Shown: positions 1-5,099 of the stretch, in pieces
Position numbering within the stretch: the stretch's first letter is position 1
Layout: the number at the start of each line of letters is the position of its first letter
Origin: Clostridiaceae bacterium
GTDB lineage: Bacteria; Bacillota; Clostridia; Oscillospirales; Acutalibacteraceae
Direction of reading: 5' to 3'
Assembly: GCA_016303035.1 (NCBI GenBank)
Contig: JAEDML010000088.1
Span: forward strand, 1-5,099
DNA length: 5,099 bases
Notes under the pieces: generated by a model
What the model was told of the DNA's origin: nothing
What the model saw: only the letters and a program-made list of their open reading frames with translations
Database searches by the model: none
Made by a program: the position numbers and the translations under genes

Positions 1-756
1 GTAAAGGCAGGCTTTAACAAGGTAGTTTTTGTTATAAAGCACGCCATTGAAAAAGAATTTAAGGAAATTGTAGGCAGCCGAATCGAAAAAAAGGTGCGCG
101 TTGAATATGTTTTTCAAGAAAACGATAAGCTCCCGAACGGCTTTACCTGCCCTAATGACCGTGTAAAGCCTTGGGGAACGGCGCATGCGATACTCTGCTG
201 TAAAGAGGTAGTTAAGGAGCCGTTTGCGGTTATCAACGCCGACGATTATTACGGAAAATCCGCCTTTGTAAAAATCGCGGAATTTTTAAAATCCGGCACA
301 GACGATTACTGTATGGTGGGCTTCCGCCTTAAAAACACCCTTACCGAGAACGGTTATGTTTCAAGGGGCGTTTGCGAAACCGAAAACGGTATCTTGAAAA
401 CGGTTACCGAGCGGACAAAAATTGTCGACTGCAAATATACCGAGGATGACGGAAAGAACTGGACCGCCCTTAATCCGGACAGTATCGTTTCAATGAATTT
501 ATGGGGTTTTCAGCCTGATATTTTTTCACATATCGAATCCGGGTTTGTAAAATTCCTCGAACAAAACATAAATACTCCGAAATCCGAATACTATCTCCCG
601 AGCGTTGTGTCGGGTCTTATAGAATCGGGCGAAAAGCAGGTTAAGGTACTCGTAGCCGAGGACAAGTGGTACGGAGTTACATATAAAGAGGATAAAGAAG
701 ATGTAGTTGACGCTATAAAGGAAATGACCGACGGCGGACTTTACCAAGGTATATAA
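1..756 (+). CDS. Sugar-phosphate nucleotidyltransferase, 5' end missing
   Basis: The reading frame is open from the first base to the TAA at 754-756, giving 251 residues. The true start and the N-terminal nucleotide-binding loop (GGxGTR type) lie beyond the left edge. The GTG at 94 is internal: the codons before it encode V-K-A-G-F-N-K-V-V-F-V-I, a typical beta strand after the missing loop. Visible motifs are VFQE followed by a Pro/Gly-rich segment, KPWGTAHAIL at about 166-195 (nucleotide-base region) and INADDYYG at about 232-255, whose aspartates fit the metal and phosphate site. These are hallmarks of NTP_transferase enzymes, which join an NTP and a sugar-1-phosphate to give an NDP-sugar and pyrophosphate in the cytoplasm. 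There is no hexapeptide-repeat tail, so this is not a GlmU-type bifunctional enzyme. Substrate and nucleotide preference cannot be read from the sequence. nagB follows after 21 bases, suggesting co-transcription and an amino-sugar link (inference). Confidence 0.85.
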   Translation, partial: VKAGFNKVVFVIKHAIEKEFKEIVGSRIEKKVRVEYVFQENDKLPNGFTCPNDRVKPWGTAHAILCCKEVVKEPFAVINADDYYGKSAFVKIAEFLKSGTDDYCMVGFRLKNTLTENGYVSRGVCETENGILKTVTERTKIVDCKYTEDDGKNWTALNPDSIVSMNLWGFQPDIFSHIESGFVKFLEQNINTPKSEYYLPSVVSGLIESGEKQVKVLVAEDKWYGVTYKEDKEDVVDAIKEMTDGGLYQGI

Positions 757-761
757 AACCG

Positions 762-768
762 AAAGGAA
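762..768 (+). promoter_or_regulatory. Ribosome binding site of nagB
   Basis: AAAGGAA lies in the 21-base gap after the nucleotidyltransferase stop codon. Its AGGA core (764-767) is 10 bases before the ATG at 778 and supports that start. No promoter-like elements are evident in so short a gap, which fits read-through from the upstream gene. Confidence 0.65.
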
Positions 769-777
769 CGATTATAT

Positions 778-1488
778 ATGAAATTTATAACGGTTGATTC
801 ATACGAAAAACTAAGCCGTCAGGCCGCAAACATAATTTCGGCGCAGGTAATAATAAAGCCGGACAGTGTTCTCGGCCTTGCCACAGGCTCCTCGCCCTTA
901 GGCACCTACCGTCAGCTTATAGACTGGTATGAAAAGGGTGATATTGATTTCAGCGAATGTATTTCGGTAAATCTTGACGAATATGTGGGACTCGGCGGCG
1001 AAAACGACCAAAGCTACCGCTATTTTATGAATCATAACTTTTTCCACGCAATAAATATAAAGCCCGAAAACACCTTTGTCCCGAACGGCTGCGCCGAGGA
1101 TCTTGCGGCAGAATGTGAAAAATACGACGCGCGTATAGCAGATCTCGGCGGTATTGATTTACAGCTTTTGGGAATAGGGCTTGACGGACACATCGGCTTT
1201 AACGAGCCCGACGATTATTTTGTAAAAAACACCCATGTCGTGGAGCTTCACGAATCCACAATAAAGGCAAATTCGCGTTTCTTTGAAAACGAAGCCGAGG
1301 TTCCGCGCAGGGCTGTAACGATGGGAATGGTATCCATTATGCAGGCAAAGAAAATTCTGTTAATAGCAAGCGGAAAAAACAAGCGCGATATTGTGGAAAA
1401 GGCATTTTTCGGACCGATTACCCCGAAAATCCCTGCCTCAATTTTGCAGCTGCATCCCGATATAACGGTAATACAGTGCCTTAACTGA
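778..1488 (+). CDS. nagB: Glucosamine-6-phosphate deaminase
   Basis: The 236-residue protein matches NagB throughout. NagB isomerises and deaminates glucosamine-6-phosphate to fructose-6-phosphate and ammonia in the cytoplasm, feeding amino sugars into glycolysis. The phosphate-binding loop LATGSSPLGTY is at residues 34-44. NLDEYVGL (65-72) contributes D67, and GIGLDGHIGFNEP (132-144) contributes D136, H138 and E143. These correspond, with a constant offset of five, to the E. coli catalytic residues Asp72, Asp141, His143 and Glu148. The length matches the short Gram-positive class (B. subtilis-like, about 240 residues) rather than the 266-residue allosteric enterobacterial enzyme, so simple non-allosteric kinetics are likely (inference). 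The ATG is preceded by AAAGGAA. nagA follows after 36 bases, so the two consecutive steps of GlcNAc-6-P breakdown are encoded side by side. All key residues are present and there is no sign of decay. Confidence 0.97.
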   Translation: MKFITVDSYEKLSRQAANIISAQVIIKPDSVLGLATGSSPLGTYRQLIDWYEKGDIDFSECISVNLDEYVGLGGENDQSYRYFMNHNFFHAINIKPENTFVPNGCAEDLAAECEKYDARIADLGGIDLQLLGIGLDGHIGFNEPDDYFVKNTHVVELHESTIKANSRFFENEAEVPRRAVTMGMVSIMQAKKILLIASGKNKRDIVEKAFFGPITPKIPASILQLHPDITVIQCLN

Positions 1489-1513
1489 GTAAAATTTTGT
1501 CACCGATAAATCC

Positions 1514-1519
1514 GGAGGG
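1514..1519 (+). promoter_or_regulatory. Strong ribosome binding site of nagA
   Basis: GGAGGG, six bases before the ATG at 1525, is the best Shine-Dalgarno sequence in the window and fixes the nagA start. The 36-base nagB-nagA gap holds no recognisable promoter or hairpin. Confidence 0.8.
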
Positions 1520-1524
1520 ATAGT

Positions 1525-2589
1525 ATGTTAATTTACAACGCAAATGTTAAGGGCAGACTTTGCTCGATTGAAATAAACGGCGGTAAAATTACCGAAATAT
1601 CCGAAAACACAGGGCACGGAGATATTGACGCCGGCGGCTGCCGCGTTATTCCGGGACTTATAGACGTTCACACGCACGGCTGTATCGGGCATGACACTAT
1701 GGACGCGGATTTTGCGCCTATGTGCCGCTTTTACGCCGAGCACGGTACGACATCTTTTCTTCCTACAACCTTGACCATGGGATATGACAGCCTTACGCGC
1801 GTAACCGAAGCCGAAACAGACTTTGACGGCGCGAATATAATCGGCTTTCATTTTGAGGGACCTTACATTTCAGCTCACCGCAAGGGCGCGCAAAATGAAA
1901 AATACATAAAAAAGCCCTCTTTTGAAGAATTCAAACAATTTAAAAAGGTTAAAATGGTAACCGTAGCTCCCGAAATTGAAGGAGGTATGGAATTCATCAA
2001 AAAAGCGTCTGACTGTGGCTGTTGTGTTTCAATAGGGCATACCGACTGTGATTACGAAACCGCCCTGCGCGCGATTGAAAACGGCGCAAACTGCCTTACA
2101 CATACCTATAATGCAATGCCTCCGTTTATGCACAGGGATTCAGGTCCCATAGGCGCAGGTTTTGAAAAACATATCTATGCTCAGCTTATCTGCGACGGCT
2201 TTCATGTTTCAAAACCCGCCGTTTTGGCTATTTTCAGACTCTTCGGCGCAGACCGCACCGTGCTTATAAGCGACAGCATACGCTGCGCCGGACTTGAGGA
2301 CGGAGTTTACGAATCGGGCGGACTTAAGGTGACTCTCAAGGACGGCGCCGCGCGACTTTCTGACGGCACTATTGCCGGAAGCTATGCCACACTGCTTGAC
2401 TGTGTTAAAACCGCCGTATCATTCGGTATTCCGTTTGATGACGCGGTAAGGGCGGCTTCACAAACACCGGCGGAGCTTTTAGGGCTTAAAAAGGGTAAAA
2501 TAGCTGTAGGTTTTGACGCTGATTTGCTGTTTTTGGATGAAAAACTAAATCTTAAAAAGGTAATTATAGGCGGAAAAATCTTTAAATAG
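1525..2589 (+). CDS. nagA: N-acetylglucosamine-6-phosphate deacetylase
   Basis: This 354-residue amidohydrolase-superfamily protein fits NagA, which hydrolyses GlcNAc-6-phosphate to glucosamine-6-phosphate and acetate in the cytoplasm and supplies the substrate of NagB encoded just upstream. Beta strands at the N-terminus lead into PGLIDVHTHG (43-52), carrying the HxH pair H49/H51. Metal-site residues follow: E111 in HFEGPYIS (109-116), H172 in SIGHTD (169-174) and H193 in LTHTYNAM (191-198). H227 in CDGFHV matches the substrate-binding histidine, and D250 in LISDSIRCAG (247-256) matches the catalytic aspartate. The C-terminal SQTPAELLGL...GFDADLLFLD segment is the usual end of the barrel returning to the beta sandwich. 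It is somewhat shorter than the 382-residue E. coli enzyme but has every core motif. Cysteines are frequent, including C164, C166 and C167, as tolerated in an anaerobe. GGAGGG precedes the start. Confidence 0.96.
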   Translation: MLIYNANVKGRLCSIEINGGKITEISENTGHGDIDAGGCRVIPGLIDVHTHGCIGHDTMDADFAPMCRFYAEHGTTSFLPTTLTMGYDSLTRVTEAETDFDGANIIGFHFEGPYISAHRKGAQNEKYIKKPSFEEFKQFKKVKMVTVAPEIEGGMEFIKKASDCGCCVSIGHTDCDYETALRAIENGANCLTHTYNAMPPFMHRDSGPIGAGFEKHIYAQLICDGFHVSKPAVLAIFRLFGADRTVLISDSIRCAGLEDGVYESGGLKVTLKDGAARLSDGTIAGSYATLLDCVKTAVSFGIPFDDAVRAASQTPAELLGLKKGKIAVGFDADLLFLDEKLNLKKVIIGGKIFK

Positions 2590-2600
2590 CGAGAACAAAA

Positions 2601-3065
2601 ATGGAAAAAACAAATGTTATGCGGATTTTAGACCGCAGTAAGATTCCCTATGAGGGGTTCCGATACTCATCAGAGCTTACCGAAGGCACCCTGATTGCCG
2701 ACGCGCTCGGCGAAGACCGAAGGCTTGTATATAAAACCCTTGTAACCGAGGCTTCGGCACATGAACACTTTGTTTTCGTAATACCGGTTGAGGACAAGCT
2801 GGATTTAAAGGCGGCGGCAAAGGCCGTAGGCGTTAAATCGCTTTCTATGCTTAAACAAAAAGAGCTCCTGCCGCTTACCGGATATATCCACGGCGGCTGC
2901 TCGCCGATTGGTATGAAAAAACAGTTTACAACCGTCATTGATTCGTCTGCCGAGCCGCTTGATTCGTTTTTTATAAGCGCGGGTAAAGTAGGCAGGCAAA
3001 TAAGAATTTCTCCGAATTCTCTTGCCGATCTTATAAACGCAAAATTCAGCAAAGTAACCGTATAA
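2601..3065 (+). CDS. ybaK: Cys-tRNA(Pro)/Cys-tRNA(Cys) deacylase, YbaK/EbsC family
   Basis: The 154-residue protein is a full-length YbaK-type trans-editing enzyme, which clears cysteine wrongly attached to tRNA(Pro) by prolyl-tRNA synthetase. Diagnostic features are the opening TNVMRILD, the conserved lysine K45 in LVYKTLV (equivalent to the active-site lysine near 46 in characterised YbaK proteins), IPVEDKLDLKAAAKAVG in the middle, and GGCSPIG at 98-104, the family's GxxSPxG signature. The C-terminus FISAGKVGRQIRISPNSL is also typical. It starts 11 bases after the nagA stop. Its Shine-Dalgarno is weak (GAGAA at 2591-2595), so translation may be coupled to nagA. It has no metabolic tie to amino-sugar use; clustering is probably transcriptional convenience (inference). 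A strong terminator follows immediately. Closely related INS-type editing domains act on other mischarged tRNAs, but the motif set favours YbaK. Confidence 0.93.
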   Translation: MEKTNVMRILDRSKIPYEGFRYSSELTEGTLIADALGEDRRLVYKTLVTEASAHEHFVFVIPVEDKLDLKAAAKAVGVKSLSMLKQKELLPLTGYIHGGCSPIGMKKQFTTVIDSSAEPLDSFFISAGKVGRQIRISPNSLADLINAKFSKVTV

Positions 3066-3115
3066 AATAAAGCCTCCGCGAAAATCCTTTTCGGATTTTT
3101 AGCGGAGGATTTATT
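3066..3115. terminator. Bidirectional intrinsic terminator between convergent genes
   Basis: CCTCCGC (3073-3079) pairs with GCGGAGG (3102-3108), and GAAAATCC (3080-3087) continues the stem with GGATTTTT (3093-3100), leaving A3101 bulged and a TTTTC loop (3088-3092). Flanking AATAAA (3066-3071) and TTTATT (3110-3115) are complementary across one G/A mismatch, so each strand has a T-rich tract after the GC stem. It starts right after the ybaK stop codon and ends four bases before the stop of the convergent muramidase gene, so it can end both transcripts. The T-tracts are interrupted by A, so efficiency may differ by direction. Confidence 0.88.
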
Positions 3116-3119
3116 ATAC

Positions 3120-4781
3120 CTATTGCGTCAAATATGAGGTAACCGCATAAACGGTTTGACCGTTATATATAAGTCTTGACCAGCCCCTGTCGCTTACCCC
3201 TGTTCTTGTTACATACTCACCGTTTTTAAGGGTGTATACTATTTCAGAACCGTCTCCTCCGACAGGTGCGGTTCGCAGGTTTGTTTCGCTTTTGGCTGTA
3301 ACCTGCTCGCTTACCTCGCTAAACTCGGATTGAGGCTGAGGCGTTTCGGACGGCGCCGTATTAACCTCGGTTGTAAGCAGAGAAGAAACGGCATAGACCG
3401 TTTGTCCGTTGTATTGAAGCCGCGACCAGCCCTTATCGCCCGTTGCAAGCAGCTTTACAAATTCGCCGTTTCTTATTGTACCTACAATAATGCCTTCGGT
3501 TGTAGGAAGCGCACGGAGATTTGTTTCTTCCTTTGCAGTAACGCTGCCCGACGCCGCAGTAAAGCTTTGACCGTTTACAATATCCGCCTCCTGCGGCTTC
3601 GGCGGGATATATCCTGCGTCGGTTGTAAGATATGAAGTTATGGCGTATACCGTCTGTCCGTTATAGAGAAGCTTTGACCAACCGTTATCACCGATACCGA
3701 TACGGGTAGCAAATTCGCCGTTATTAAGCGTCGCCGCAATATTTCCCTTTGTACTCGGCATATCGCGAAGATTGACAAATTCCTTTGCGGTAATCTGTTC
3801 GTTTGTCTCGGTGTAGCCGTCGCTTGTCGCTTTAGGCGCCTCGGCCGTCTGCGGTCGCTGCTTGGATTTAGGCTCTGCCTTTTTGCGTGTAAAATATGAA
3901 ACATTCATATCGCAAATTCCCGAAATGCCGTCCACACTTCCGCAGTCGGTATACTGCCACATATCGTATTTACCGCTGTAAGCAGGTACAGCTGTTTGAG
4001 GGTACGGCGGCGACGGATACTGCGCAACCCAAACCGAATACTCATTTTCTATTTTGCTTATATCCCAACAAGCGGAATTTGAAAGCTCGTTTATGTTTCC
4101 GTAAAGCATTGCTTCATACCCTGCGGCTTTCACAGTTCTTAAAAATGCAAGGGCGTTTTTGGTACGATCTGCCGCAGTTAAGCCGTTCATACGGTTGCTT
4201 TCAAGCAAATACCCTTCACAGTCATAAACAACAGGGTACGAAATTGAATATCCGGCAATCGCCTGAACCGTCCACTCCGCTTCCCTTACTGCCTCATCTT
4301 CGGTTACAGCGGTGGAAAAGAAGTACACTCCGGTCAATATTCCTGCCTTTTCTGCCTGCTGAAGATTGTAATCGGCGGCGGAATCCTTATAAAGCTGTCC
4401 GTTTTCTCCGCGGTAGCCTATGCGTATTACAGCAAAATCTATTCCGGCTTTTGCCGCTTTTCCCCAATCTATTTTACCCTGCCACTTTGAAACATCTATT
4501 CCGTTAGCGGCGCCCTTTTTATGCTCTAAATTTTCAGCGCTTACGTTCTGACCCTTTTCGCTGTGTAATTCGTTGTTTTCGGGGTCATATTTATCATCTC
4601 CCGCCGGTGCTGTGATTTTTTCGCCGGTTACAGACGAAATATCGGTGTCGGTATTTTTTGCTTTGGATACCGATGAAACAATTATAAATACCGCGCAGAG
4701 TATTGCAACAACCGCGCAAACAAGTGCGGATATAAGCATAATTCGTTTCTTTTTGTCCGTAAGCAGAGCCTTGATATTCAT
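3120..4781 (-). CDS. Membrane-anchored GH25 muramidase with three SH3b domains
   Basis: The 553-residue protein begins with a short KKKR-containing tail and a hydrophobic segment at about 14-35. It probably acts outside the membrane as a tethered murein hydrolase. A low-complexity linker leads to a glycosyl hydrolase family 25 domain (about 93-297), which cleaves the MurNAc-GlcNAc bond of peptidoglycan. GIDVSKWQG carries D96, and PVVYDCEGY carries the D-x-E pair D187/E189 typical of the GH25 active site. MWQYTDCGSVDG and CDMNVSYF end the barrel. Three bacterial SH3 repeats (about 328-387, 412-471, 492-553) follow, each with TAKxxxNLR, GWS(R/K)L and YNGQTVYA, and probably bind the wall. The ATG at 4781 is preferred because GGGGTGG precedes it; an in-frame ATG at 4829 lies inside a terminator stem. 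Cleavage after S-K-A (39-41) is possible, but the hydrophobic run is long for a signal peptide. No holin or phage gene is nearby, so a housekeeping autolysin is likelier than an endolysin. Confidence 0.92.
   Translation of the reverse strand: MNIKALLTDKKKRIMLISALVCAVVAILCAVFIIVSSVSKAKNTDTDISSVTGEKITAPAGDDKYDPENNELHSEKGQNVSAENLEHKKGAANGIDVSKWQGKIDWGKAAKAGIDFAVIRIGYRGENGQLYKDSAADYNLQQAEKAGILTGVYFFSTAVTEDEAVREAEWTVQAIAGYSISYPVVYDCEGYLLESNRMNGLTAADRTKNALAFLRTVKAAGYEAMLYGNINELSNSACWDISKIENEYSVWVAQYPSPPYPQTAVPAYSGKYDMWQYTDCGSVDGISGICDMNVSYFTRKKAEPKSKQRPQTAEAPKATSDGYTETNEQITAKEFVNLRDMPSTKGNIAATLNNGEFATRIGIGDNGWSKLLYNGQTVYAITSYLTTDAGYIPPKPQEADIVNGQSFTAASGSVTAKEETNLRALPTTEGIIVGTIRNGEFVKLLATGDKGWSRLQYNGQTVYAVSSLLTTEVNTAPSETPQPQSEFSEVSEQVTAKSETNLRTAPVGGDGSEIVYTLKNGEYVTRTGVSDRGWSRLIYNGQTVYAVTSYLTQ
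3123..3800 (-). repeat. Three tandem SH3b-coding repeats
   Basis: Three units of about 180 bases (3621-3800, 3369-3548, 3123-3308) encode the SH3b domains, separated by linkers of about 20-24 codons rich in P, E, Q, S and T. Equivalent YNGQTVYA positions are spaced 84 and 82 residues apart. The last copy has a two-residue insertion around GGDGS. The copies differ at many synonymous sites, so this is an old protein-level duplication rather than a recent DNA repeat. Confidence 0.85.
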
Positions 4782-4785
4782 AAAA

Positions 4786-4792
4786 CCACCCC
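4786..4792 (-). promoter_or_regulatory. Ribosome binding site deciding the muramidase start
   Basis: On the minus strand GGGGTGG ends four bases before the ATG at 4781. It is G-rich but not a perfect GGAGG. It is the only plausible Shine-Dalgarno upstream of any candidate start and argues for 4781 over the upstream in-frame ATG codons. Confidence 0.6.
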
Positions 4793-4800
4793 ATAACATC

Positions 4801-4829
4801 ATTTTGCCATAAAAGCATAAAAAAAGCAA
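4801..4829 (-). promoter_or_regulatory. Possible muramidase promoter overlapping the rRNA terminator
   Basis: Reading the minus strand, TTGCTT (4829-4824) stands 17 bases from CAAAAT (4806-4801), which is preceded by TGG, an extended -10 arrangement. The start would be an A near 4794, giving a leader of about 13 bases that begins just before the GGGGTGG site. Matches to consensus are only 3/6 and 4/6, so this is tentative; the hexamer at -35 is the 3' arm and T-tract of the terminator. Confidence 0.27.
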
Positions 4830-4846
4830 CCGAAAAAATCGGTTGC
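4819..4846 (-). terminator. Intrinsic terminator of the rRNA operon
   Basis: On the minus strand GCAACCGA (4846-4839) and TCGGTTGC (4833-4826) form a perfect 8-bp stem around a five-T loop (4838-4834), followed by seven T (4825-4819). This is a classic rho-independent terminator in the direction of the 23S gene, beginning about 71 bases after its 3' end. On the plus strand there is no comparable T-run, so it works in one direction. Confidence 0.9.
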
Positions 4847-4917
4847 TTAAAATTTAAATACAGGCTCACACCCTGAAAACTGAACAAGTAAGAGGAAGAC
4901 AGAGGAACGAAAAAACA
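4847..4917 (-). other. 23S rRNA 3' trailer without a 5S gene
   Basis: These 71 bases between the 23S 3' end and the terminator are far too short for a 5S gene of about 117 bases, and no 5S or tRNA sequence is seen. The minus-strand stretch around 4871-4887 (TTGTTCAGTTTTCAGGG) resembles conserved Firmicutes rRNA spacer sequence and probably includes the 3' half of the 23S processing stalk; the partner strand upstream of 23S is outside the window. Confidence 0.6.
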
Positions 4918-5099
4918 GGTCAAGCCCTCGGTCTATTAGTACTGCCAAGCACACGGCTCACACCGTTTACACACGCAGCCTATCAACCCGGTAGTCTACC
5001 GGGGACCTTACTAGCTTATGCTATGGGAAATCTAATCTTGAGGCTGGCTTCATGCTTAGATGCTTTCAGCGTTTATCCAATCCGCACTTAGCTGCCCAG
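4918..5099 (-). rRNA. rrl: 23S ribosomal RNA, 3' end (partial)
   Basis: The minus strand carries the conserved 3' end of bacterial 23S rRNA. Recognisable parts include CTGAAAGCATCTAAGCATGA, the following GAAGCCAGCCTCAAGAT segment, and the terminal ACTAATAGACCGAGGGCTTG followed by ACC. By comparison with known 23S ends, the mature 3' terminus should lie near 4918, give or take a few bases. About 182 bases are present and the gene continues past the right edge. Helical arms are visible, for example CCGGTAGACTACCGG and an ACGG/CCGT hairpin at 4953-4966. The gene is transcribed toward the muramidase gene and ends at a strong terminator. Confidence 0.97.

Noticed and set aside
94..756. Separate 220-residue gene starting at the GTG at 94
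   Set aside because: The frame is open back to base 1 and the upstream codons encode conserved nucleotidyltransferase sequence, so the GTG is an internal valine and the gene is simply cut by the window edge.
757..777. Riboswitch or regulator site controlling nagBA
   Set aside because: The gaps of 21 and 36 bases are too short for a structured leader, and no palindromic operator is seen. Any such control would lie upstream of the window.
2648..3052. 134-codon minus-strand frame opposite ybaK
   Set aside because: It is a shadow of the well-supported ybaK gene. The convergent terminator layout leaves no transcript to carry it.
3896..4507. 203-codon plus-strand open frame antisense to the GH25 domain
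   Set aside because: Its sequence is rich in R, Q, H and P without recognisable domains, as expected for the reverse of a real coding frame, and the opposite strand encodes clear catalytic motifs.
3120..4781. Phage endolysin or prophage remnant
   Set aside because: There is no holin, tail or integrase gene in view, the protein has its own membrane segment, and it sits between a metabolic operon and an rRNA operon.
4782..4829. Longer N-terminus for the muramidase starting at 4829
   Set aside because: The upstream ATG lies within the 3' arm of the rRNA terminator, lacks a Shine-Dalgarno, and would add 16 residues ahead of an already complete KKKR-plus-hydrophobic N-terminus. The ATG at 4781 has GGGGTGG in front of it.
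4594..4923. 109-codon minus-strand frame overlapping the muramidase start, terminator and 23S end
   Set aside because: It crosses a terminator and the mature 23S 3' end and is out of frame with the muramidase. It has no ribosome site or domain.

Overview
The window reads as a chromosomal segment from a Gram-positive anaerobe, most likely a clostridial relative near Ruminococcaceae/Oscillospiraceae. The evidence is indirect: moderate GC, AGGA/GGAGG-type ribosome binding sites, a short Bacillus-type NagB, a membrane-anchored GH25 muramidase with bacterial SH3 domains, and a 23S rRNA 3' end of Firmicutes type. Nothing points to a phage, plasmid or transposon. The family-level placement is an inference.

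Left half, plus strand (1-3065): four closely packed genes that look like one operon. The first is a sugar-phosphate nucleotidyltransferase cut by the left edge. It is followed by nagB (glucosamine-6-phosphate deaminase), nagA (N-acetylglucosamine-6-phosphate deacetylase) and a ybaK-type Cys-tRNA(Pro) deacylase. The gaps are 21, 36 and 11 bases and contain no visible promoter or terminator. NagA removes acetate from GlcNAc-6-P, and NagB converts the resulting GlcN-6-P to fructose-6-P and ammonia. The nucleotidyltransferase may activate a sugar-1-phosphate, and its substrate cannot be read from the fragment. YbaK is an editing enzyme with no metabolic link to the pathway and is probably just the last cistron.

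Middle (3066-3119): a strong hairpin with an A-tract before it and a T-rich tract after it separates the operon from a convergent gene and can serve as terminator for both strands.

Right half, minus strand (3120-5099): a 553-residue cell-wall hydrolase with an N-terminal membrane segment, a GH25 catalytic domain and three SH3b repeats. Upstream of it, in the same orientation, is the 3' end of a 23S rRNA gene that runs off the right edge. Only about 70 bases separate the 23S 3' end from a textbook intrinsic terminator, so no 5S gene lies at the end of this rRNA operon. The muramidase start codon is 37 bases past the terminator's T-tract, so its promoter probably overlaps the rRNA terminator, or the gene depends on read-through.

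I see no clearly new system. The points most worth a second look are the missing distal 5S, the squeezed muramidase promoter, and the pairing of a nucleotidyltransferase with nagBA.
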